Source: Ditylenchus dipsaci
Taxonomy: Eukaryota > Nematoda > Chromadorea > Rhabditida > Anguinidae
Reading direction: 5' to 3'
DNA length: 64,000 nucleotides
NCBI GenBank assembly: GCA_004194705.1
Contig: SADC01000933.1
Location: 1 to 64,000 of the forward strand
The notes beneath the pieces are model-generated. The model was not told where the DNA came from. It ran no database searches and saw only the letters and a program-made list of their open reading frames with translations. Of the stretch, positions 33,129-44,067 are shown one piece after another. The position numbers and the translations under genes were made by a program. Numbering within the stretch: the stretch's first letter is position 1; the number at the start of each line of letters is the position of its first letter.

Positions 33129-36100
33129 ATGAAGAGGGCATCATTGTTTTATCGAAAATTCACTATTATTTGTGTTTTAGCCACTTTTAGTGGTTTATTA
33201 CTGCTATATTATTCGTGCAAAAAGGCTGTTCTCAGCCTGCAAAACAGTGTCTCAGGATTAACAAAGAATTAGAGGACAGCGAATTTAAGGCAAGTGTTAT
33301 GTTGTGCATACAAATCTGACAAAATTCGAATTTTTTTAAACTTCTTTTTTAGAAATATAAAGAGAAGTTAACAATAAAAGTTTTAGAACATATGGTGCTC
33401 ATTAAAAATTATTCTTTTATGTACTGTGCAGAAAAATATTTTGTATTTTTGAACTTTTAAAATACCCTTAATGGGCCGTATCAAATGAATGAGGGTACAT
33501 ACCATACCCTACCCATACCCATACTCAGGGTATATACGGTAGGGTCACATTTCATTTCGCGACATTTTATTTCGCAGCTTTCATTGGGTCCGAAAGGTAT
33601 TTTTTTTTTAAATATTTTAGTCAAAATTGTTTTTAACGCTTTTAAACCTTTTCCTTCAACTTCTATGTCTATTTTATGGAAAAATGACTAAAATGCAAGT
33701 TTTTCTAATTTTTTGGAATTTAGTCATTTTTTCAAGAAATTGATTTTTTTCCGAAAAGCCATATCTCAACATTGGGATCTTCAAAAAACATTTTGTAACA
33801 CAGCTTTTGTAGCGCTTGAGCTGTGCTACAATATGATGCTAAGAATTTATTGTAACCTCTAAATTTTATTTAAATTTCTATCAGTTAAAGGTACAAATAT
33901 ATATTCGTTATTTAAAGTGGCATGATCGTACCCGATGGGAGAAAAGCGCGAACCAGCAGTTCTTTTCTTTCTCGATAAATTTTTACATTCGTTCTCGTCT
34001 AGATTGTTTAAGTTTTCTGTCTTGTTTTTAAAAGCAGTATAAGGTCATCTATATCCGATTTGATGCAGAACGAGTGAAAAATGGGACGATTCGAAAAAAT
34101 TCGAAAAAAACTGCTGGTTCGCGCCTTAACGCACGGGCATGCCCTTTAACTGATAGAAATTTAAAAACAAATCAGAAGGTTACAATAAATTCTTGGCATC
34201 ATATTGTAGCGCAGCTCAAGCGCTACAAAAGCTATGTTACAAAATGTTTTTGAAGATCCCAATGTTGAGATATGGCTTTTCGGAAAAAATCAATTTCTTG
34301 AAAAATGACTAATTCCAAAAAAATTAGGAAAACTTGCATTTTAGTCATTTTTTCATAAAATAGACATAGAAGTTGAAGGAAAAGAGGGTACCATTGCTGT
34401 TTACACCCCCCCTCAATTTTTTTAAAAAGTATTCCCAAACACTCTATATCGACCTAAAATCACCTCAGGAGTTCAAAAAAGACATTATTTTTGAATTCTG
34501 GTCGATAAAAATTGAGTTTTGGCTATTTTAAAATTTCGACCATTTGCCTGTTTTACCATGTTTTGGTCACTGGAGCTGGGTGAAAAGAGCCTCTAAATGC
34601 ATTTTTGATCGAGAGTATTGCACGGAATTATGTCTAAGGTAAGTGAGATGCGCACACCCACATACCTAGACAAGAATCACTCGAAAGTGACTCTGGATGC
34701 ATAGAAAATGTATGCATACCAGAGTTTTTTTATGCGGTAGGCCCCAGTCAACAAAACTATGTTCAACATCTTCCTTTTGTACAAAAGCGGCCCTTTTTGG
34801 TCCCTTTCCACCCCAATACAGCCCTCAATCCCTTCAAAAATGGTCAAAAAGGTACTTTTAGGTGACACCCAAACTCAATTTTTATCGACCAGAGTTCAAA
34901 AATAATGTCTTTTTTGAACTCCTGAGGTGATTTTAGGTCGATATAGGGTGTTTGGAAACACTTTAAAAAAATTGTGGTGTGGGTGTAAACAGCAATAGTA
35001 CCGAAAAGGGTTTAATAGCGTTAAAAATAATTTTGACTAAAATATTAAAAAAAATACCTTTCGGGCCAATAAAAGCTGCGAAATGAAATGTCGCGAAATG
35101 AAATGTGACCCTACCGTATATCCCCATACCCGGTATTAAATGTGGGTGGGTAAAAAGTTACCCTTTTACCCTCGGGTATATACCCGGCTATATACTATTG
35201 CCCACAAGTATAGACACCCAAATTATTCAAATCCTCCGAATTTCGCATTTAAGCTCGAAATTTTGCGTGAAAACTATTTTTACAGTCAAAAAATAACTTT
35301 AATCGCTCATTAACCTGTGCTAGAGGGGCCAGAAGCCAATGAAAAATGATTATCAGTGGTTTGCTCAAGGAGAGTATTTTTTTCGAAAAATCGATTGAGC
35401 GAATCAGAGTTTCACTGTGATGGCTCAATAAATCCCACTACCAAACACCGAAACCAATCTAAACCGCCCAAAGCAGTATCGAATTACCCTAAATCGATTA
35501 AGAAAATTATTGTAATAATAAGGTTTGCACCCAAGCCGATTCGAGCCAGCAACCTCAGCGATGAGTATAAGAATCGCTTAGAACAACATCCACAGTGGCC
35601 AAAAGCCTAAAATAGTTGGTTTTTGGGTTTACTAAAGGTGAGTAAGCTTTCCACGAAGAATCGATTCAGTGCATCAGAATTCCAGTCCGATAGGCTTAGT
35701 CGCTCAAAATCGTGTCGTTTGTGTAGTTTGAGGTGGTTTATAGTAGACAAGTATGTAATTCTGAGAGATTAAGGTTATCGGACCGGGATTCTAATCCGCT
35801 CAATCGATTTTCGGCAAAAAGTTTACCCCCCTTCAGTAAACTTTGAAAAACCAGTTATTTTTGGCTTTTGGCAGCTTGGATTTGGTTCTCAGCGATTCTG
35901 AGAAATTCATATACGCATTGGAGAGGTTGCTGGTTCGAATGCACCTGGGAGCACACCTCATTTACAACCCTAGCTGACCGAATTACAAAATGGCTAGAAC
36001 TTGAATTGAGTTCTGGCCTCAAAACAACGTCCTTATCATTTTTTGCGTGAAAACGCTGTTTAGAAGTGGTTAAAACCCTTTTGCGAAATTTTTTAGGAAA

Positions 36101-39100
36101 GTTTATAAGGGGACAAAAATTGTTTTGATTCGTTGAAAGTCGCTCTAAACCACTGATAAATTACATAAAAGACTATGTATAATAGTCGTACAGAAAAAAA
36201 ATTGAAATATAACCATTTGTTCGACGAGGGTAAAATTTTGGGATGGCGAGATCTGCGGATAACATTGCGGATACAACTATTGCGGACTCATTTTGCGGTC
36301 ACAACATTTGCGGACCTGCATTTGCGGCAAGACTTTTACGGAACGACATTTGCAGACCAAAATTTTCAAAGAAACTCAAGCGGAGGGATATTAGCGTATG
36401 ACTTTAGAGCCGCAACATTTGCGGATGCGACATTCGCGAAAATAACATTAGCTGAGCGACATTAACGGCAAAGCATTTGCGGAACGATGTTTGTGGAGCG
36501 ACATTTGCGGAATCACATAAAAAACCGTAGACTGTATAGAAAGTCTTTAAAAAATACCATTTTCACCAGTGCTTTTTAATTTTAACAGCGAAAGACAACA
36601 AATTTATTAGTGAACAATAATTAACTCGATAATATTTCGTGTTTTGTGTCGTTTCCGCAAATGTCTTTCCGCGAATATCGCTCGGCAAAATTTATTTCCG
36701 CAAATGTCGTTTTCGCAAAAGTCCTGCCGCAAATGTCGGTCGGTAAATATCCTTCGTCTAACGTCGCTCTTCTAATGTCGTTCCACATAAGTCATTCTGC
36801 AACTGTCCTGCCGCTAACGACGGTCTTCAATAGTCGTCTCCGCAAATGTTATGTCCGCAAATACGCTTCTGCAAATGTACGCGAATGTAGGTCCGAAAAA
36901 GTCTTTATGCAAATGTTACGTCCGCAAATGACCTGCCGCAAATGTTTATCCGCGGATCTGGCCATGCCGAAATTTTACCCTTGGTCGTCGTGAAGGGTAT
37001 AAAAGGGTATGGGAAAATACCCAGATTTCAACTGCAAGATTTTGCTGCATTATTGTGCACTGCAAGGTTTGAGACGAGATATTCGCACTGCAAGATTTTC
37101 GACGCAACATTTGGGACGCGAGATTTGCTCTTTATCTTTGATTTCCTTGATCATGGATGATTTTGAAGGCTTTTGCCATTTTTGTTTTGACAGTCTGGTC
37201 CCAAAACCGCAAGGGTTCTGATTTTGCAGATCGTTAAAAAACATGCAATTGTGCCCACTAAAAATGTTGAGTCGTAAATCTTGCAGTGCAAGAAATCCAG
37301 CGCGAATCTTCGTGCGCAAATCTGGGAAACAAATCTCACAGTCTCTTGTCTATGAATCGTTAATCTTGCGGCACAAATTTTGTGGCGCATATTTTGGCGT
37401 GAAAACTATCAGGCGCAGATCTTGACTGCCAAATTAATTTTAGCAATAAATTTCGAAAATCGAAGTAAAAAAATATCAGTGCCTATACCCTTTTTGGGTG
37501 GAATCCTATATCGAGAGTCGACTGCATGAGCTAGGCTTTTTCATTTTTTCAGATAAAAATTAGCAAAACCGCATGATCGAAAACTTTAAAAATGTTCCAA
37601 ACTTTGAAATAGAAATTTATTATATATTTTTCTGTGAAACTTGATAATTTATATTTATAGAAAGCCTTCGGATCAAAAAATTCTGGAATACTTGCTGCCC
37701 AATACCAAGACTTATTGCCTCACTTAAAACTTATTGACAAAAATTCATTGACCCAATTGTTTGGCTGAGAGCTGAGAATGTGTTTCGCTCTCCGCCTCAG
37801 TTTGTATTAGGAATTCCTACTACTCATAGACAGCAAGTAGGTAAGTTATGAAAACTCGGCCAAAAATCTCTATAAGTTCAGGCTAATTATTTATCAGAGA
37901 CGTTGACAAGTTTACTAACAAATTTGGCAGATGAAGAGCTCCATTTAGTTCAGTTTGTAATAATGATAGCGGAGAGAAATATTTCAGACCCTCTAGCTAT
38001 CAAGTTTATCGCTGAAACTGCAAATGAAATTAAGACTAGATTTGCCCGGTATTTTGAGGAAGGTATTATTGAGGTTGGTTTTCGCCCTTATTGTGTTCGG
38101 GCAGTATTTTCTGATTTGTGAATATCTCCTCAATCCGCTCCAGTGGTGCAGGGGGTTGATAGTTACGCCACGTACACAATCATCCGTTTTTCGTCCGTAT
38201 CTGCACTCTAAAGCACAGTATAGAAAAAGCAATGGCATTTGTTTCCGTATATGCATTTAATGTAGTCCCCGACGTATTTTCATTGATTTTTCTTTACTAC
38301 GCTTTGAAGTGTGGATACGGAAGAAAAACGGATCATTGTGTACGTAGCGTTAGAGATGCGAAAAAATCAAATTGTGAGCAAAAGTTTTTTTTATCGAAAA
38401 ATCAGCTTTTAATTGTCACAAAATAACTTTTTTAGCGTTTTAAGTAGGGTTGGATTTGATCGGTTTTTTTGAGATCGGTCGGTTTTAAAAACCGATTTTT
38501 TTTTCAAACCCGGTTTTCGTTTGAAAACAGATGGTGAAAATTGGTCATCACTATTTAAATTCGAGCCTTTTGCGACGCTTTTTCGTTACTCCAAAGAAGA
38601 GACTCTAAGCAAAAAAAATAAACCATATTGCATTGTTGCCATGTTTTCACTGATATAGATTCTGATTTTACAAAATTTCTCTTTCGCCTAGAGTCTCCTA
38701 GCTCGAGTGAAGAAAATGTCAAGGCCTGACTGCAAAAAAAATTAGATTTTATTTTTATTTATCCGTTGAATGAATGACCCTGTACGACATTAACTAACTT
38801 TTGCGAATGATTTGAATTTCAGCTTTCAGGTAATTAGTCCTGCAACGGAATGGTACCCAGATCTCGACGCTATAATTCCCACATTTAATGATTCTCAGTT
38901 AAGAACTACTTGGCGAGCTAAGCAAAGCCTTGATTATGCCTTTCTTATGCTATACTCAAAAAGTTCTACTCTCAACTACCTACTTTGTACAACTTGAAGA
39001 TGACATTATAACAGTGCCTAGTAAGTATAACTGAGTAACTCAAATAATTGAAAAAATGTTTCTAGACTACATAACTGGTATGAAAACATTTGCTGAGAGC

Positions 39101-40665
39101 CGTGAAAATTGGGTTATGCTAGAGTTCTGCAATCTAGGCTTTATTGGCAAGTTATTCAAGCAGTCTGACCTGTATTTTGTCACCCAATTTATTTTGCTGC
39201 TTTACCGAGAACTGCCAGTTGACTGGATCCTCGATCAGCTGTTTGTATCCAAATATTGTCCTAGAATAATTACTACAACTGTGATCTTAAACAGATTAAT
39301 GGCAAAATCAGGATAAAGCGCAAACCAGCTTTGTTTCAGCATAAGGGAAAGCACTCTTCTTTGCCTGGCAAATGCAAACTCTGACTGATCACGCCTTCTC
39401 TTTAAAATCAGCTATTCAGCTGCAAAAAACTGGCAACCCCTGGCCAGTTGTATTAACAGGCAATGTGGGTGAAGGAAAGGAAGAGCTTTACAACACTTCA
39501 AAACCTTTGCATATCTACAATGCCTCTAGTCAACAAAACTTGTGGTTAAAGCTGTCTTACACAAAAGGAGTGAAAATAAAGGGTAATTGTATTATTTTTG
39601 CTCCTTCACATGCTGATAAAGTAGGTCAAGAACAAATTTATCACAAGAAACTCTCTGCAATATGTCTCTATATCGTGATTTGAAAAATTCACCGGAAGGT
39701 TTAAAAGGTTTTCGGTGTTTTTAAATCAGCTAGAAGCAGCTGAATTGTTTAAAGTCGATTACAAGGGTGTTTTTTCACCAGCTTATAGATTTTAATCTAA
39801 CCGTATTTCCTCTAATATTAACCTTAACTCTGGGGCTCTGTGATTTAGCCGAACGTCAATATTTTGTAAAGCTGTTTGATGCATTTTCTTGAATCGCGCG
39901 TTCAAAGGAGGCGGAAAAGCCTTTTATGTTTGAAAAAGTGGCTTCCGTGGTGCAGTGCGTGAGCGTTTGTGTTTTATGGTCATAAAATGGTGCGCAGGTT
40001 CGATTCCACCTGGTGGCACACTATTTATTTTGGCTTGTTTGACCAGTTTCAGGGGTAATTTGGTCGCTGATTCCGAATCTGGCACCAAAAAAGTCTAATT
40101 ACCTCTGAAACTGGCCGAAAAAGCCAAGAAAAAATAACTTGCCACCATGCGGGATTGAACCTGCACACCATTTTGGGCCAAAAAAACACAAACGCTTACG
40201 CAATGTACTTTTTCCCCCTCTTTAAACCGGTCGCGCTTTTTTAGATCTGTGTCGAGCACACAAAAATCTCGTGTTAAGCACTAGACCTCAAAACTTTCCG
40301 ATTTTCGGTGACCTAAAAAATATAAGACTCATAGCTTCTAGTAAAGAGGAGAAGAGAAAGAGGACAAATAGTCTTTTTTCAAGCAGAGGAACTAAGATAT
40401 GTGAAATAGTCCGTGGTCTAGCTTGAAAATTATAGAGCTAAATATTTTGCCGAAAGTTTTTATTTTAAATTTCATCTATATTTTAGGCGTGGAAGTGCTC
40501 TATTCAATTAAAGTGCCTAATTCTACGGTCGATTTTGTGCCAACTGGAGCACCCTTAAAAACCTCTTTTTACTGCTTTTCGCTTAAACAATGTGTAAATA
40601 ATATCGATGTGGAGACGCAAACTGATTCTAAGTTCACTTACATGTTCGATTCTTCAGTAATTTAA
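33129..40665 (+). CDS. MGAT4: Alpha-1,3-mannosyl-glycoprotein beta-1,4-N-acetylglucosaminyltransferase (GnT-IV)
   Basis: A Golgi type II membrane enzyme that adds a beta-1,4-GlcNAc branch to the alpha-1,3-mannose arm of N-glycans (family knowledge). Exon 1 (33129-33289) encodes a basic start and a membrane anchor (FTIICVLATFSGLLLLYY) and ends at a consensus GC donor (AAG|GCAAGT). Further exons: 37661-37836 (LLPHLK; FVLGIPTTHRQQ), 37882-38073 (YLSETLTSLLTNL), 38830-39020 (ISPATEWYPDL; QLEDDI, the acidic metal/sugar-binding motif), 39066-about 39590 or beyond (GFIGKLFKQSDL; LFQHKGKHSSLPGK) and 40487-40665 (GVEVLYS, stop TAA). Order and motifs match GnT-IV. At least four one-base frame changes occur (near 37750, 38980, 39270, 39365). 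Exons between 33290 and 37660, if any, and the exact end near 39.6 kb are unresolved. Confidence 0.92.
33912..34149. repeat. TTAA-flanked MITE, copy C
   Basis: 238 bp, same length as copy B (10277-10514), with the right end GCACGGGCATGCCCT intact and the left end diverged. Inserted exactly between the two arms of an older palindrome. Confidence 0.75.
34392..35005. mobile_element. Palindromic element, second copy of the 25.0-25.7 kb family
   Basis: Arms begin GTACCATTGCTGTTTACACC and end with its complement, then share 'ctatatcgacctaaaat' and 'gagttcaaaaaagacatt' with 25016-25711. Imperfect direct repeats (gaaaagag/gaaaaggg) at the edges fit an 8-bp duplication. Confidence 0.6.
35350..36165. 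repeat. Palindrome with tRNA-like arms in MGAT4 intron 1
   Basis: 'ttatcagtggtttgctc' (35350) is inverted as 'ctctaaaccactgataaatt' (about 36145). Inner arms carry B-box-like sequence: 'ttcgagccagcaacct' at 35548 and 'gttgctggttcgaatgc' at 35925. Another pair ('tttttgggtttact', 'agtaaacttt') brackets the centre. Confidence 0.55.
36243..36965. repeat. Word-built foldback (TTTGCGGA / TCCGCAAA)
   Basis: The left arm (36243-36520) is a run of degenerate TTTGCGGA units; the right arm (36650-36965) is a run of the complement TCCGCAAA. Ends ATGGCGAGATCTGCGGA and CGCGGATCTGGCCAT match those of the core at 13236-13539. The units are not a clean tandem array: spacing and spacer sequence vary. Confidence 0.65.
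36985..37500. repeat. Word-built foldback (GCAAGATTT / AAATCTTGC)
   Basis: Left half repeats TGCAAGATTT-like units ('ctgcaagattttgctg', 'actgcaaggtttgag', 'actgcaagattttcgac'); right half repeats the complements ('cgtaaatcttgcagtgc', 'gcgcaaatctggg', 'gttaatcttgcggc'). Outer borders are 'aagggtat'/'atacccttt'. Non-coding frames on both strands result from the symmetry. Confidence 0.6.
39940..40210. repeat. tRNA-like inverted pair in the last MGAT4 intron
   Basis: Left arm: GTGGCTTCCGTGGTGCAGTG (A-box-like) and GGTTCGATTCC (B box) ending GTGGCAC. Right arm (about 40085-40205) is the reverse complement. Same family as 18700-19700. Confidence 0.65.
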
Positions 40666-41953
40666 CTGATATTTATTTTTCATTATTTTTGCAAAAATAT
40701 GAGTTTGTTATATTCACTTTTTCTGCTATTAAATTATTTATATGAGGTAAAAGTTGGAATTAAATATCAGAGCTATATAAACATATGTTTTTTACATTCA
40801 TTACAAGACGACGTGAATATTATTTGGTTAAGAAAAATCAAGACTACCTGGATATAAGTCTAATAAATGATGGTATCATTTTAAGCTTCAACTGGATAGG
40901 GATTTGCTTTTTTTTTTTATTGAATCAGCAACATGCTGTTTTATACGGCGATTTTCAAAAAAAAAATTTATACCATACTGTCTTTTGTGCAGGGTGCCCA
41001 ATAAAAACTGCACCATTTTCGAAATTTCGGTCAAGGGCATAGGCTTAGAAAATCTCGAAAAAAATTTGTAGTTTCACCCAACAATTTAATAACTTGCAGC
41101 TAAAAAATCTCTAATTTACAGAGTAAATATATTGACCGATTATTTGTGAATGAACGACTGGGTAAATTTAAAAGAAAATGTAAAAAGGCAAAAATTCAAA
41201 ATGGCGCAATTTTTGTTGGAAACCATGTGGGTCCCACTTAAGCCACGCTCTATTAAGCGATTACGTTTAATAATCGCTTATTCTAGAGGGAGGTAATAAT
41301 CATGAAGGTGAAATTTACTGTATATTTACTTAACACCGAAATTTCTGACTGATCCAGTTTTTCATGATGAAACGAATATTACAAAATCAGGCCTCCCAAC
41401 TGAGTGTAATGCCCTTAAAAAGCGCAATATTCCTGACTACTCGTTGAGCTCAGGTATGGTGAGCAGTAAATTTATTTAATACAGCATTTTCTTTTATACT
41501 TATAAGAAAGCTCGTTGTCTGTCTTCTAATAGTCTGTCGGATAAAAATTCAAAAGTGTGTTGAATTTTATGATATTCGTGTTCATCATGAAAAACTGAAC
41601 CAGAGTAAGCAGTCGTTACAGTCAGGAATTCCCGTGTTAAGAAGAGCTGGGACCTGCCCCGGGTTCTTTATTATTGAGGGTGCTAAGTTATCGTAGTTTC
41701 ACTGTAATAAGAAAAAATCAAAAATTCCTCATAACTTTTTGTCATCCTGCACATACAAAAGTGTTTTAAAATCAGAAAAAACTTGGAGAATGAGGGAATT
41801 GGACATCTATAGTCAAGTATAAATGCATATTTTATCAGTTCTTTCATATGGCGTTGTGTTCAGTTGTTGTTATGAAATTTTTAAAACAGAAAGATAATTA
41901 TTATTTTGTGATTTTATCACTATTTTTCAATCGATTATATTGCACAGAAGAAT
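40666..41953. other. MGAT4-APIP intergenic region
   Basis: The 85-codon frame at 40785-41042 has no recognisable domain. Nothing else supported. Confidence 0.35.
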
Positions 41954-43285
41954 ATGGATGAGGTAAATTTTGCAATTTTAAATTTTTGTGTAAAATATTA
42001 TTTGAGGAAGAGATGACACCATGGATTTTTGTCGAATTAATGAACCAAGTCAGTTGTTATTTGAATATAAATTAACACTTGTAAAAAAGAATTTGTTATA
42101 ATTTGTTTAGTTCTATCACCTTAACTGGATGATGGGTAAATTTAAGATGCTAGCTTCTGTGTTATTTTATAAATATTTGCAGGAAGTGGAGGTGGAATGG
42201 CTGCGATTTGCACAGCCGAAAACCAAGTCTTTTATTCGCCTTCCTCTATTCAAAAAGAGCGCATGAAAGAGTTAGTATTTATTGTAAAATTATTTTGTCT
42301 TGAAAATTTTATCTTTTTCATGGTGCCTTGTTTGAATAATTGAGAGTTTTTTAAAAGTTTGAAAGTAAACATTTCGTTCTCTAAAATTTAAAAAAACTGT
42401 AAGAAAAATTCCGAGCAGCAAAAGAGCCAATAGTCGCCTTCATCGTGTTTTACCTATAAATAGTTTTTAACTTAACTCTGCAATCCTAGTCAAAAAAATG
42501 ACGGGTGGAAGATCATTAGAGGGTGGGGGATTAATGTAGGTATACGGTAGTTAATATTACAATATTTCGGTAACAGATTGTACCAAGCCAGTCCAAACTC
42601 ATTTGCAGATCTGACCTGTTTGTGCTGAGTGCTACAGATGGAACCCTTGTGAAAAGACCGCCGAACGATAAAATAAAGGAAAGTGCTTGTACTCCAGTTT
42701 TTAACCTCTTTATAAACTTGACAGGTAAGCGTGTTTCTGTGTTTACCTACCTATCTATTTTTTTAGAATTCTCACAGCTATATGGCTAGTTTTTAGATGC
42801 TCAATGTGTAATTCACACCCATTCCAAATACGCTAATCTTCTAACTCAGCTTTCTCCAGGCAAATACTTTGAATATCTGACCAAGAGATGATCAAGGGAG
42901 TGCTCAACAGACAAACTAACAAAGCCTACTCTAACTTCGATCGCCTTGTTGTGCCGATCATAGAAAATTCTCCACAAGAATACATGCTTCTTGTATGTAT
43001 TTTTCATAATAATTTTTTTATTCTTCAAAAAACAGTCTTTAGCCTGCTCTTAAAGATGTTTTGCGAGAGTTCCTGAAACTTGTGGTGTTTTAGTTAGAAA
43101 CCACGGCTTTTTTTGCTGGGCGAGCAGCTGGCAAAGAACAAAAATTATGTAGAGTTATTTTTAAAAAAGTTTTTGAAAAGCTTGAAAACTCAAAATGTAG
43201 GTTGGAGTGTTATGAATACCTTTTTGAACTGGCCTGCTCGATGATCCAGAATGGTCTTCCTGTTGTGAAATCTATTACGATTTGA
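41954..43285 (+). CDS. APIP: Methylthioribulose-1-phosphate dehydratase (APIP/MtnB)
   Basis: Cytosolic enzyme of the methionine salvage pathway that dehydrates methylthioribulose-1-phosphate; class II aldolase/adducin fold (family knowledge). Exons: 41954-41962 (MDE), 42007-42048 (FVELMNQ), 42111-42135 (25 nt, FYHLNWMMG), 42183-42274 (SGGGMAAI; SIQKERM), 42592 or 42609-42724 (SDLFVLSATDG; SACTPVF), 42797-42992 (zinc ligands in HTHSK; EMIKGV; VVPIIENSPQEYMLL), 43043-43148 (third zinc ligand in RNHG) and 43201-43285 (CYEYLFELACSM, stop TGA). Block order and spacing match animal APIP over nearly the whole protein. Introns are 41-110 nt except two of about 300 nt or less. Two one-base losses are implied, near 42886 (AAGAG) and 43070 (TTCCTG). 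The protein starts close to the conserved ELxxQFY block, so the N-terminus is short. Confidence 0.92.
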
Positions 43286-43344
43286 TTTTTAATGTGTTAG
43301 AAAAAAATTAATGGCGTATATTTCAGTAATTGGTTTAAAATATG

Positions 43345-43575
43345 TACCGCATTTCCTCTAATTAGATGGCTCCCTCTACTTTAAGGGCCTATATTTCAGC
43401 CCAGAATTTTTTTTGCAAGGCTCTTTATTGCATTTTATTAACTCCCACAAGCTCTACCGATACCACTTTTACGATTTTGGATCTTCACACAAAATCTTGA
43501 GATCGACCTCAAATTTTTCCGATTTTTGCGCATCCAAAAAATAAGGCAACCGACCGCCTTATTAAAAGAAAATAC
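43345..43575. repeat. ACCGTATT-family palindromic repeat
   Basis: 'taccgcatttcctctaattaga' to 'ccttattaaaagaaaatacggt', with the family interior (cattttattaactcccacaagct; aatttttccgatttttg). Confidence 0.7.
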
Positions 43576-44067
43576 GGTGCAGTATTCGCTTTGACAGAAC
43601 GGTCGACCCGTCTTTTTTTCAACCCCCTTCTGAGAGAGCCGTCTATCAGAGAGAATACGGTATTTATAAACAATGGCTATAATAAATTATATGATGCGTT
43701 GGATTTATCTGTACAACTTAGTTTGATGAATGACTATATAGCTTGAAGACGATGTCATGTAAAGCATATAATATTGCTCAACCATTCCAGGTTGAAAAAT
43801 AACAGTATATTAGTGTTTTTTTTAATTCCGTAAACTGAAAGGAATGTGGCGATAGGCGTTGATGTTTGCACAAACGCATAGTTGATTACACATAGCTTTT
43901 CTTGATCTACTAAAAATGTTAGCTTATCCAAAATATTTGCTTTTTACTTCAATGTATAGTATTCATTCGACTTATAAATATTAATTGTATGTGTGTAAAA
44001 CCAGCTTTTCCTGTATTTTCGCTTCACATTGTGCATAAATTATTTCATCTATTTTTATTTATTTAGC
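43576..44067. other. Intergenic between APIP and the protease
   Basis: Contains a second short GAGAGAATACGG motif near 43650 that may be another eroded repeat end. No gene seen. Confidence 0.35.

Larger units (their letters stand above)
33500..35190. repeat. Four-level nest of palindromes in MGAT4 intron 1
   Basis: The outermost arms (33500-33640 and 34987-35190) share 'ggtcacatttcatttcgcga' and TACCC/GGGTA words. Inside is a palindrome with arms 33645-33911 and 34150-34390 ('gtagcgcttgagctgtgct'). That is itself split by a TTAA MITE (33912-34149). A separate element (34392-35005) sits on one side. Confidence 0.7.

Noticed and set aside
36243..36965. CRISPR-like array
   Set aside because: Units vary in length and sequence, switch orientation at the centre, and the genome is eukaryotic.
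40785..41042. 85-codon open frame downstream of MGAT4
   Set aside because: No domain, no splice partners, AT-driven composition.
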